This document shows positions 35,390-46,406 of a stretch of 64,000 nt of DNA, in pieces; the first letter of the stretch is position 1, and each line of letters opens with the position of its first letter. The position numbers and the translations under genes are program-made. Below the pieces are notes generated by a model, which made no database searches, was not told the origin of the DNA, and saw only the letters and a program-made list of their open reading frames with translations. The stretch comes from Saccharina japonica (taxonomy: Eukaryota > Sar > Phaeophyceae > Laminariales > Laminariaceae). The DNA is taken from positions 214,674-278,673 of the forward strand of contig MEHQ01004053.1 in NCBI GenBank assembly GCA_008828725.1, given 5' to 3'.

Positions 35390-36291
35390 ACATGCCGTAA
35401 TAGAAACCCCCAAAAAGGTCTGTGCCGTACGGTCGTCGTCATCACCCGTGGTGGCGTGCTTCATGCAACCTATTTCTGGAGGCACCTTTAGCTTGATGCG
35501 CCCCCAAAAACGCCTGGAGAGATCCTCAGTATCGAGAACACGAACCCATACGTACGTCGAGCGAGAAGCTGCGACAGGCGGAACTACTGTACACACCGCA
35601 GCAGCAAATACGTAGGCATTTCCTAGACAGGTCTGGTGCCGTACGATCGTCGTTATCGCTCGTGGTGGCGTGCTTCATGCAGCCTATTTCCGGAGGCACC
35701 TTGCGTGGTGCGCCCCCAAAAATGGCCTGGAGAATATCCTTGGTATCGAGCACACGAACACGTATGTATATCGAGCGAGAAGCGATGGCCGGCGGAACTA
35801 GTGCACAGCCTCAGCAGCACATACCGTAGACAAGTCCCAGAGAAGTCTGGTGCCCGCGATCGTTGTACTCGGTCGTAGTAGCGTGTTTCATGTATTACTA
35901 GAGTCTGCTTTCGGAGGCACTTTTCGCTTGATGTGCCCCCAAAATAGCCTGGGAATAAGAGAACACAAACACGTCTGTATATCGAGCGAGAAGCAATACT
36001 TGGCGGCATTACTGCATCATCACAGCAGCACATGCCGTAGACAATGCCCTACGGCCGTCGTCATCGCTCGTGGCGCGTGCATCATGTAGAGGCACTTTTA
36101 GCTTGATGTTGCCCCCTATAATCCAATGCCTGGAAATTCCTGGGTATCGACAACACGAAGCCGTCTGTATATTGCGCGAAACGCGATGACCGGCGGAACT
36201 ACAGCACAAACCGCAGCAGCACATGCAGTAGACATTCCCAGACAGTCTGCTGCTCTACGGTCGTCGTATCGCTCGTGGTGTGTGCTTTGTA
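35390..36291 (-). repeat. Right arm of the foldback structure, inverted tandem units
   Basis: Reverse complement of the 33072-34052 arm, with the same five-unit order mirrored and its outer end CTCGTGGTGTGTGCTTTGTA at 36291. Immediately outside is the self-complementary GTGCCCCCGGGGGCAC (about 36352-36368) and then a run of 19 A. The 1.3-kb centre between the arms holds a SINE. Confidence 0.9.
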
Positions 36292-37678
36292 ATCAGCCCC
36301 AATTCCGGGGGCGCAATAAGCAAAAAGGGCCCCGGGGGCGTCGTTAAGAGATGTGCCCCCGGGGGCACATTTATCACTCCCCTAAATTGAAACGTGAAAA
36401 AAAAAAAAAAAAAAACGACCAGAAGTAAAAACACTTATAAGATTGCGTTCTATGGGTCCTATGGGATAATGTTTGACACAATTGTTTTTCCGGTACAACA
36501 GCAGCTACAGACGGTTCATATGGGTCCTCGTAAAGTGAAAAAGGATGATAACGAACTCACCTCGAAAGTCGCTCAAGCCATCCTAAAACTCGCACGTACG
36601 CCCTCGGCCCTTGGGCGTCAGATATTACCAAACTACATGAGAACATACCGGTCTTTGAGCTGCGTGATGTTGACTGTTGCGCGTACGCTGCCTGCACCAC
36701 TCGACCCGTCTCACGCATTCCTTTACGAGCTTGGAAATGCAATTCCATGAGAAATCACGAAATATCTAGCCCAGCAACCGCTGGCCAGCTACAAAAGCAG
36801 CAGCCCTGTCTGTTCGCGTGTTCTACCAGTCTGCCAGCACTGTTCCTTGCTGTATCCACTTGGTATTCCATCTTACACGATCAACCAAGCAGTGCCTCGT
36901 TGCTGTTCTTTTAGCCACGAATATGAACCAAACGCCTAATTCTCTCTAAAACAATAAACAACACATTATTATTGGGATCGGTTCCCGATCTCTAATAATG
37001 TTCTCCTTCTTTTGGATGCTTTTTCGTGCGCCAGTAAGGTGGGGCGTCTTTTCCTACTACCAGTGCAGGAGCCCTCCCAACAAGGAGTCACTGCGGAGCT
37101 TCCAACAACAGGCTATACACCTCCTCCTCGCTCGTCTCGCAATGAAGCTGCGTTTCTTGTATGCACTCTCTCTCCGATGAGTACATGACGAGCCGCGGTA
37201 CTAACGCCCTTTCGTGCTAGCTGATACCGCCCTGCTGTTAAATAACCCGGCACGTTATTTCGTGTCGCGGGTTCCGCGCATGTAACACGGGATACTGAAT
37301 CACAGTATAAGTACCGAACTTCGTAGAGTGTTACCGTACCCTCGCCTTCACCTTGCATGTGCAGCATGTTTGGTCTACCGTTAAACCCGGCTTCGCGCCG
37401 TCGTGCAAGGGGTTTGGCCGTACTCGTCACAGCTGTATAGCTACTGTAGACAGCTTTATAGCTTCGCCTGCTTATCGAACCGTGCCCATCTCGCATACCG
37501 TTAGCCTAGTTATTAATAGGTACCCTACACGGGTAAAACGACTTAATCTGGCCTTCTAACGCCTCTCTCCTTGTCCGTACGCACGTGAGCACGCTGCTAT
37601 ACATGCGCGGATCGTTCGACCATGATTTATGCTATTTGTTTCTTCACGGGATTTCTCCGTGCATACAAAAAGTGATGG
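36292..37678. other. No gene recognised
   Basis: A frame at 36394-36750 (+) opens in the A-run and has basic sequence (GPRKVKKDDNELTSKVAQAI) without a known domain. On the minus strand a donor-like GAG|GTGAGT follows an open frame at 36563-36750. A short hairpin (GGGATCGG/CCCGATC) lies at 36965-37001. None is strong enough to call. Confidence 0.4.
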
Positions 37679-37994
37679 TTTATTCAAGGGCAGCGGCCAA
37701 AAAAAGTATACCTGGTCCGTTTGCGGCCAAAAACAGGTATATACTTAAACTCAAGTCAAAAACGCACTCTACGTGCCCCGCCATTGGTCCAAAACTCGTT
37801 GTACCTGTTTTTGCATCTTTAAAGCCCAGGTATACCTGATTTTGTCTACTCTGCTTGACTTTCACTTGTTTTTGTCGTTTGTAAGCCCTTCATAGTTCCA
37901 CCCTATGCCTCCTATACAAATGCCGACGTATGCGGAGACCCCCTCCTCCCTCCGCACCTCGCACCACACGCCCCTCGAGCGACACACACATATA

Positions 37995-40737
37995 TGTACC
38001 AGGAATATATATAAACCTATCTATTATTTCACGATTAGAGGTCCGTAGTTACTCGATGCTCTTTGTCCGTACAGACCAACTGATACACAGCTCTTTGCAA
38101 ACAGAGCTTTTGTTTCGCAACCAGCCCTTCAAACAGGCCAACTGAGCTCTTCGCAAACAGCAACTGACGTAACAGCCAAACTGACGTATTGTACTGACGT
38201 ATTATGCAAACAGCCCAACTGACATCTACCCGCAGGGCTTTGCGACCCTGGTCCAAAATCCACACTAATTTCAAGATAACAAAATATTCACACTAAAATC
38301 AAGTAATGTTACTGGCCATACTAAAATCAAGTAATTTTTTCCTAAAGAGTCCCCCAGATGTGAAAATATGGATCTCCAGAACTTCGGTCAAAATCGAAAT
38401 CGGCCCATAACTTCGCGAGTTAGCCACTTTAACACTAATTTCAAGATAAAAAGGCCAGACGTAAAAAAATCGACCACAAAAAAAAATAAAAAGGCCACTG
38501 CTGTACGTACAAGGGCTGTGCATCCATCCGCAGTTTTAACACTACATGACGTACAACGGACTGCGCATCCAGCACGGCGTTTTGTTTTTTCGTCTATACG
38601 TACTACGATTTCTACTGCTGGACTGCTGCTAGCTGCTTTGTTGTATTGCTGTCCTGTAGAGGTTATATAATCGACTACTAACATTACGCGACGTAATGCA
38701 CACGCATGGTGAAGACTGCCAGAAGCGTCTAAAAAACACAAAGAACGTAACGAAAAGCCGAACACGAGTAGTAACCCACACAGAGCAGCAGCAGCTATCG
38801 TTAACTGCTTTTCGTGTGTTGCCACTGCCATACCACTACCACTACCACTACTATCTCTATACAATCCACATCACTACCACTACTACTAATACTACTACTA
38901 CTACTACTTACTATCTACTACTTTACTGCTGTGCGTTACTTTGTTTTTCTCTTGATGTCTTTCAACATTTAAAAACTCTTTCACTGCTAATCCCTATATC
39001 TGATCTAGCAAGATACACTGCCGTCGTCACAAAAGTCTAGAGCCATTCAGAGAATCCAAAAAGAATCACGATCTCTTAGCAGGAAAGATACACAACTCCG
39101 AAGAGTACTATCTTAAAATCCCTTACAGCATATGCCGTCTCAAATAACTGAACTACACGCCGCCTATCTCCATTCGACTTACCATCAGCATCGTCCCTCT
39201 TCCCCCCCCCCCTCCCACTCTTTACCAAAGAACTTTGCCCACTACAGTCCGTAACTACTGTCTCTAAGTGCTGTCTGCTACAAAAACACACCGGTCAGCG
39301 TCCCTTGCGCAAACAAGATGTGAGCACTCAGCGCTTGCTATCTATCTCTCTATATAGACTCATGTCGCGGGCACACATGAAAAAGAACAGCCAACAAGAC
39401 CATCATGCTATTGACAAATTACCCGAACTCTTATCCTGATTACGCCGTCTGTGTTTAAGCACTAATCATTATAAACATCGACACTTTTATTAGGTAATCG
39501 TTCCACTATTGAAGGGGTCTTCCACGATCAGGCACTACAAGAAGCACCACTGGGTGTCGCGGCACCTGCCGCGTGCTCTCTACAAAACCAGTGACGTCAT
39601 CCACTCCGACTCCAACAAACAAACATTCAGGAAAAAACAAAAATTGCAACCAAAAAACAAAACAAAATATGTTCCTCTCCGTTAACCGTCACGGGTCGAT
39701 GTCGTCCGTGCTCCGGATCGCTGCTCCTGTGCGCTGCTGTGCTGCTGCGCCGGCGCGCTGCTGTGCTGCTGCTCAGGTGCGCCGCTCGGGTGCCGCTCGG
39801 CCAATCCTAACACGACCACACTCGACCCGCTCCGTCCGTACACGCTCTCGTTGCTGTCCTTCCCAGTCGGCTCCTCGCTTTCTCTCTCGCTGCACTCAGG
39901 GTGCTTGGTCTGGAAAATAAAAATTCTCGCGCTGAAGGGGTCAACCTGCCCTGAGGCTCCAGCTCGTCGCCATACGCTCCCTCCTCCTTTGATGGCGAAG
40001 CCATGTTACTGAGACAGTACAGCTCTCTCTAGCAAACATACCTAGGGCCGTGTACGTAGTGTCCGTCCACCTTTCTGATGGCGTCTGCCTCCGCGCACAA
40101 AAGTGAGATGGACATTGCTGTCTACACCGACGGCCAAAACGGCCCGTGCATCTGGACTTTTGCGCCTGACGCACCAGTGCCGACCCAACTCTACCGCTGC
40201 ACACGCTTCGCGGCGGGTGCGCAGCAGCAAGAAGGTATCGGTCCGCTTGAGGGTGAGTCTAGCCTTGCTCGCTAGAAAGACCTCCCCCCTCGCTATGGGC
40301 CATGCAAAAGCAAAAACCTTGCCGAGGCAGCGAGGGGAAGAAGGGAGTACTGTGCTGCTGTGTATTCACACTACTGTTGTAATGTAGTGGGCTGTTGTAG
40401 TGGGTGGATGGATCGATTGGTGAGTGTGTCGATCGGTTGGTGCGTACGTGGGTCGGTGAGTCGGTGTGGGTGGGTCGGTTCGTACGTGGATGACTGCGTT
40501 CGTACCTGTTCGTCGTGGCCGGCCCCGTTTTTTTGTTTTGTATTGTGTTTGTCTGCTACAAGGGCTCCGCGTGGATGCCGGCATATTATAGTGTGTCAAT
40601 TTACCTGATCAATGGATCGCGTTATAGCGTGTGGGTCGTGGCCCAGTTATTATTTTGTGTTATTGTTTTTGTTCGCTATACCGGCCCTGCCCTGGCATAG
40701 TTCGGGGTACCACTACTTATATATGTATAAAACAGCA
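37995..40737. other. Sequence nested in the MULE-like element, mostly unassigned
   Basis: Contains repeats of ACACTAATTTCAAGATAA and CACTAAAATCAAGTAAT (38260-38450), a (CAC/TAC)n tract (38820-38930), a C-run near 39205, and two weak coding-like frames: 39535-39640 (RHYKKHHWVSRHLPRALYKT) and 40081-40275 (+, SEMDIAVYTDGQNGPCIWTF). The second has plausible protein composition but no recognised family and no linked exon. Confidence 0.4.
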
Positions 40738-41157
40738 GTGTGTGTTGTCTTCACAGGAAACCCGTTCTTTCTAGTGTGCCCTGTAATGCGTTTTACAAAA
40801 CCTAACTGCAGCAGTACATGTAATGGTATGGCCAGTCATATCACATACACTCATTGTCCTGATCCCTAATCTTAGAGCGATACAAATTGTTATGTGGTCA
40901 CAGACTGTGAGACAGAGAAAACCCACACAAATTAAACGTAAATGAATGGGTAAAGCAAGTGAAATATCAACTTACCGGATACGACAGCACATCGACACGA
41001 GCCAAACCAAAGAGTAAGGACGAAAAGACAATAAAACGAATTATGAAATGCACGGAGTCAGAAGCACCCCTAGAAGAAAAGCATGCGTGCCCAAGAGAAC
41101 AGATAACTGCTGCACGGGCGAAGCAACACGAAGGAGAGGAAGACACCGGCATAGAAG
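40738..41157 (-). mobile_element. LINE/SINE 3' end (family 2), second copy
   Basis: Homologous to 4413-4808, in minus orientation, opening with TGTTGTCTTCACAGGAAACC. It has two short extra segments relative to that copy. No reading frame. Confidence 0.75.
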
Positions 41158-41518
41158 TACGTACTATTAATAATGATGTAGGAGGTACTGTACGTAAATG
41201 TTCGACCAGCAGGTGGCAGCATGGTAAAAAATGAAACGAAAGTTCGTATATATCTACGTGCACAATGTTTATTGTTATTAGTTTCCTTCTTCGTCTAGAC
41301 AATAAACGCTTTGTCCGCACTCCTCAGCTTTAGATGAAGATGCAGCAGTGCAGTTTGTTGCTTCTGTCTTTTTTGCTGCTGCAGCTGCTGCAGCTGCTGC
41401 TGTGCATTATGTTGACGCTGTGCTGCTGGCGAGGTAACCCGTTTTTCTTGCGTTGCCTTTACTATATTAAGACCACTCCGTAGGAAAGCCTTGTATATAT
41501 AGATATATATATAGATAT

Positions 41519-42299
41519 CTAGCTGATCATCGAAGCAGCGGGGCAGAAATACACCCAAACCCTCGAGTTCCGGTACCTGGGCGGCCTCGTCAACGAACAT
41601 GGCGACCTCACCCGGGAGATCAACTTCAGGAGCAGAGCAGCGTCGGCGTGCGTCAGGAGGTATGGCCCGGAGCTCTTCGACAGGCCGGGAGCACCGTTTC
41701 GACTCAAGGCCCGCCTGTTTCAAGCGGAGGCGATGGAGGCACTGCTGTACGGTTGCATGACATGGGCCCCACGTCGCGACCACTACCGACTGCTGCGGAC
41801 GATACACCACCGGCTGCTGCTGCGAGTTATTGGGCACCAGCGCAAGCAAGGCACCTACCGGCAGCTGTCCTACGCCCAGGCCCTGACGAGGGTCGGGTGC
41901 CAGAGCGTGGAAGCCACTGTCCGGCAGCGGCGCCTGCTGTTCGCGGGGGCCGTGGCAAGTCAGCCAGACGGGCGACTCCCGAAACGACTGATGTTCGGGG
42001 AGCTGGTGGGGGGGAAGGACCCGGGCGCGGGGTGCCCGGAGCGGAACTGGCAGACGTGCCTGAAGGACGACTTCAAAGCGTTCGGAGCTACGCACGGCTC
42101 TACGGACGACCAGAGACGTGTCTTCGGAGTCCCGAATTCAGTTTGGGCGGAAGCAGCGAAGGTGAAGGGAGGAAGGCAGTGGTACAAGGGAGTGCTGCAG
42201 GGAGCTGAGAGGTTTATGACCTCCTGGCACAAAGACGAAGAGGAGGCTAGCCGGAAACGAGCGACCAAGCGAGAAAAAGAGCGCAGCAATAATAAATAG
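41519..42299 (+). pseudogene. LINE ORF2 C-terminal fragment (post-reverse-transcriptase region)
   Basis: An open frame from the truncation point to TAG at 42297-42299. Motifs typical of the region after the RT domain in stramenopile/other eukaryotic LINEs: FRYLGGLVNEHGDLTREI, ALLYGCMTWAPR, LLRTIHHRLLLRVIGHQRKQ, LSYAQALTRVGC, RRLLFAGAVA, RLPKRLMFGEL, then a basic tail KRATKREKERSNNK. The catalytic RT motif (YxDD) and endonuclease are absent, so it cannot move on its own. The frame itself is intact to the stop, which suggests a fairly recent insertion. Confidence 0.88.
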
Positions 42300-43079
42300 A
42301 CACCAAGAACCAACGGGACGGGAGGGGTGCGGAAGAAGGGCGAATCGGCGAGGGAAGGAAACAAGCGAGAAATGGCGGACCGAGTGGCGCGATATGTGCC
42401 GGATTGACTCTCCTGGACTGTTTGTTTGTTTGTTTGTTTGTTTGTTTGTTTTGTTTTTTTTTTCCCCTCCCCCCCACCGCCGCACCATTGCACCACCCCC
42501 TCGGGATGACGTGTCAATGTGTTCTCTCTGCGGCCTTGTTTGTTCGAGTGTTTGCTTGCACTTTTGACTTGTCTCTTTGTCTTTGTCTTTGTCTTTTTTC
42601 CTTCGTTGTTTTTTACCTTTTGCTGTTACACTGCTCGCAGGCCGGGGGTACATCAGTCACACGGGACCATAGTTCCCTTCCCCGTATCATGTCTGCGTTT
42701 ATAATCGGGGTGGAGGACTCGATTTGTTTGCCTGACCGGCGTGAACCCGGCACGGAACACCCCGGCATTATAGGGGCACCAAGATAGAATCAGGGGGCGT
42801 GTACCCCCGATTGGTGATGTTGACTTTTCCATTTTTATTTCTACCTTTACATAGCGTGTAGAGGGGAGCGGAGGGCTCCAGACTATCTGTTTTTGACTGA
42901 CTTTGATCGCTTTGCGGACCCTTCGGGTTCCACTTTTATTTCAGTATACCTTTTGTTGGGTAAGTTAGCCTGTGACCACGGGAATCGACCGTGTCAAGTG
43001 TTGGGTTAGTACGGACAGATGGAGGTACTGGGTAGAGAGACCGGCACGGTTTTTAATGTGAAGACAACAACAACAACAA
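41519..43079 (+). mobile_element. 5'-truncated LINE (family 1) with ORF2 3' end, 3' UTR and (CAA)n tail
   Basis: Carries the last 260 codons of ORF2, then about 780 bases of 3' UTR with (TTTG)n at 42419-42450 and the end TTTTTAATGTGAAGAC(AAC)n. The 5' side begins abruptly after a (TATA)n tract at 41490-41518. The 3' tail abuts the right half of the split MULE-like element. Confidence 0.85.
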
Positions 43080-43429
43080 CCTGCACACCTCCGCCGAAAT
43101 AATACGACATAGAAGGCTCCCCTTTGGGATTGTGGTTGATTTGGAATACAAGAGGTGTCGCAAGCTGAGAAGGGAGAATGCAGCAGCAGCAGGCGTTCGT
43201 TCCTCGTACTATGAATAGCAGCTACTCGTATATGTAGCCACCGGGCGAGCACGAAGAACATGAAACAACTCTACTTTGCGTTGCAAGGAACGGCAGGTTC
43301 GTGGGGTGCGTTTTAAACTTGATTTTAGTATGTACCTGTTTTTGGCCCCGAACGGACCAGGTGTACCTGTTTTTGGCCGCTGCCCTTTATTCAATTACCT
43401 ATCAGGGACGCAAACACGTACTCGCTGCC

Positions 43430-43940
43430 CTTATACACGACAGCAGTATGCCCTTACACGTGACAGCATGGATTGTTAAACTACAGTGTGCTCTTACACG
43501 AGAGAGCGTGCCCTTACAGGCCCTTACATACGGCAGTGCTCCCTTATAAACAGCAGTGAGCCCGCATGTATGACATTGGGCCCCTATATACTGCTGTATG
43601 CACTATACTGCAGTTTTATGCGGCAGTGGGTACTGTGTTACCCCTGCTGTACTGCTGTTGTAGGCCCTCACGTACGGCATTGGGCCCATATATACTGCTG
43701 TAGACACGGTAGTTTGTTTTTTACGGCAGGGTACTTGTTACCTCTTCTCTACTGCTGCTGTTGGCACTATAATGCCGTTTTATACTGCCGTGGGTCCTCC
43801 TACACTGCTGTGAGACGTGGTTGTGACCTTTGTTATACTGTGGAACGAACATAATTTTGATGCACGGCAGTGGGTATTCTCCTATCCAATTTTTATCGCT
43901 GGGGGTGTATAATGATGCCCTTTTGTACTGCAGCGGGTAT
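43430..43940 (+). repeat. Degenerate repeats of about 30 bp (CGGCAGTGGGCCCTTATA-like)
   Basis: At least twelve loosely related units with TACGGCAGTG, GCCCTTACA and TATACTGCTGT. Spacing is irregular. It lies just right of the split MULE-like element. Confidence 0.65.
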
Positions 43941-44760
43941 GGTGCTATGCCGGCGACAAACAGGGGTCCGCATTTGAGATTTCCCGAAAATTATGAAAAG
44001 TTAAAAAACAAAAATACTTAGAATCATAAATAAAAACGAACAGCCCAGAATGAAGATACGTATAAAAACCACAAAGGCATTTTACCTAGGCCCAGGCCTT
44101 TAAGGCATGCCTGAAATAATGCCTGAATGAGCTTTTCTGAAAACTGCGTGCCTGAACGCGATTTTCGTGCCTATCTTGCCTTTCTTTTCTCAGGCACGGC
44201 CAGGCATGTCAAAATGACAAAAAAGGCATAAAAAAATAACGCCGTTATATTGAAACTCCCAAATTTAGGGGAAAGGGGGTTATTTTTTGTGATTATTTTT
44301 GCGATCACGCGGTCAAACAGCAGTGCATCAGTGCACGCACCGACGCACAGCGCACAGCCAAAGCATCCCGCACGGCCACAGCTCTGCTAACAGCCAGGCA
44401 CCATGTCCGGTAAAGAAGGAAGTACGCACACACCACCAGCAGTTTCGTAGATTGCGGTAGAGAGGGGTCAACGGTCAACACCAATCGTAGTGTGCCGTCA
44501 AGTGAGGGTCATTGGGTGACGACGTAGAACAACACTCTTGCTTGGCGTCTTCTGATACGCAGGCTCTTCACGGAAGGATGTAGACTAGGCAACGGGCTTT
44601 CAGTGATTTGGATGGTGCTTTCTTGTGGTTTTTGCGTCCAATGAATAGACCGATCACATCGCTGGAGGGTGATGGGGCAGAACAGAACCAACGCTGGGGC
44701 TTGATGATTTGCTCGCCCGCGCATGCACAAGGTTTTGATTCGAAATTGATGAGTTATTTC

Positions 44761-45380
44761 GGGCAGCGCCAAAAACAGGTATACCTGGTCCTTTTGCGGC
44801 CAAAAACAGGTATATACTTAAAATCAAGTAAAAAACGCACTCCGCGTGCCCTGCCATTGGTCCAAAACTCGTTGTACATGTTTTTGCCTCTTTAAAACCC
44901 AGGTATACCTGATTTTGTCTACTCTGCTTGACTTTCACTTTTTTTTGTCGTTTTAAGCCAATCAGAGGCCCTTCATAGTTCCACCCTATGCCCCCTATAC
45001 AAATGCCGACGTACGCCGAGACCCCCTCCTCACTTCGCACCTCGCACCACACGTCATTTGAGCGACACACATATCTGCCTGCACACCTCCGCCGAAATAA
45101 TATGAGATAGAAGGCTGCCCTTCGGGATTGTGGTTGACTTGGAATACGAGGGTTGTCGCAAACTGAGAAGGGAGAATACAGCAGCAGGCGTTCGTTCCTC
45201 GTACTACTAATAGCAGCTACTCGTATACGTGGCCACCGGGCGAGCACGCAGAACATGAAAAAACACTACTTTGCGTTGCAAGGAACGGCAAGTTCGTGGG
45301 GTGCGTTTTGAACTAAATTTGAGTATTTACCTGTTTTTGGCCCCGAACGGACCAGGTGTACCTGTTTTTGGCCGCTGCCC
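44761..45380 (+). mobile_element. MULE-like TIR element, intact short copy (620 bp), nested in the hAT-like element
   Basis: Termini GGGCAGCGCCAAAAACAGGT and CCTGTTTTTGGCCGCTGCCC. Flanking 9-mers AGTTATTTC and ATTTATTTT match at seven of nine. The inner sequence, including GCCGAAATAATATGAGATAG and GGAACGGCAAGTTCGTGGGG, is shared with the other two copies. Open frames on both strands are shared shadows of the repeat; none has a transposase motif. Confidence 0.87.
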
Positions 45381-45925
45381 ATTTATTTTTATTAACACAG
45401 TGCGAATCAAAGCTCGTTTTGTTTCATACATATTATATGAGTTATGGCTTTAGAGAGCGTCCCCTGTTCCATTATTAATACGGTACGCAACACTTCGCGG
45501 AAGCAAAAAAACACAAGCTGGAGTGTAGCTTTCCCAAGCCGTACAAAACGATGAATTATGGCATAACCGTACTATGGTTCACGTTGAGCCAGTACAAAAT
45601 ACCTATTAATAGTCGAGTCTCGAGGAAATTTGCGTAGCGCCGTACACCATTATTCTTGTGAATATATTGCTACATACAGTAGGTAACGCGCACACCTGCA
45701 GCCTTGTTTGCTGTTGTATACGAGTATACATATGTTTTTAAGCTAGTAATCGTGTTATTAGCTATTTTTTGCCATTTCGTTGCTCCGAAACTTCAATCAA
45801 GTATCGTAGGAAAAACGCAGGTGTGCAGTTCCCATGGGAAAATGCTAACTACAAGTACCAGGTAGTTCGTCTAGTGGTTCGTCTCCGAAAAAGAAGGTGC
45901 AGTTCAAAATGTGTTACAGTCGCGT

Positions 45926-46224
45926 GTTGAGCAAGATAGGCATTTATGCTTGAAACCCTAAACTACTTGAAATTAGTGTTGGGTTGAGCAAGATAGGCAT
46001 TTATGCCTGAAGCCCTTAGCTACTTGAAATTAGTGTGGATTGAGCAAGATAGGCATTTATGCCTGAAACCCTAATCTACTTGAAATTAGTGTGGATTGAG
46101 CAAGATAGGCATTTATGCCTGAAACCCTAAAACTACTTGAAATTAGTGTGGGATTGAGCAAGATAGGTAGTAAGACAGGCATTTATGCCTGAAACCCTAA
46201 AACTACTTGAAATTAGTGTGGGAT
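45926..46224 (+). repeat. 57-bp tandem array, five units
   Basis: Units read TTGAGCAAGATAGGCATTTA, then TGCCTGAAACCCTAAACTAC, then TTGAAATTAGTGTGGGA. One unit has a 15-base insertion (GTAGTAAGACAG region near 46170). GGCATTTATGCC is a palindrome. The array is next to the right end of the hAT-like element, and its GCATTT/TGCCTGAA words match the element's sub-terminal motifs. Confidence 0.9.
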
Positions 46225-46406
46225 GTGAATTGACGGTTTCAGGCACGTTTAAGGCATTATTTCAGGGATAGATAGGCACGTTTAAGGCATTTCAGGCATT
46301 TGCCTATCTACGTGCCTATTTCAATTTTTTTCGCCTGCGGCGGGCCTATCTCCATATGCCTATTTGCGCCTGCGGCGTGCCTTAAAGGCCTGGGCCTAAT
46401 TTTACC

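Larger units (their letters stand above)
37688..43385 (+). mobile_element. MULE-like TIR element with perfect 9-bp TSD, split by a 5-kb nested insertion
   Basis: The left half (37688 to about 37994) and right half (about 43080-43385) match the left and right halves of the intact 620-bp relative at 44761-45380. Termini are GGGCAGCGGCC and GGCCGCTGCCC. TTTATTCAA flanks the whole at 37679-37687 and 43386-43394, nine of nine. The right junction falls exactly at the (CAA)n tail of the LINE ending at 43079. The 5-kb interior therefore entered after, or with, the MULE insertion. Confidence 0.88.
44087..46398. mobile_element. hAT-like TIR element (2.3 kb) with perfect 8-bp TSD
   Basis: Left end TAGGCCCAGGCCTTTAAGGC, right end GCCTTAAAGGCCTGGGCCTA, a perfect inverted match over at least 20 bases. 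ATTTTACC flanks both sides (44079-44086, 46399-46406). An 8-base TSD and a TAGG start fit hAT. Sub-terminal AGGCATGCCTGAA-type motifs are numerous at both ends. No transposase frame is seen; it contains a MULE-like copy and a 57-bp tandem array. Confidence 0.9.

Noticed and set aside
36394..36750. 118-codon basic protein gene
   Set aside because: The frame opens in a poly(A) run and shows no domain; the opposite strand is equally open.
41960..42653. Minus-strand frames of 171-185 codons
   Set aside because: Antisense to the LINE ORF2 end and its 3' UTR.
44654..45256. 200-codon minus-strand gene
   Set aside because: It lies within the MULE-like element, parts recur in the other copies with broken frames, and there is no transposase motif.
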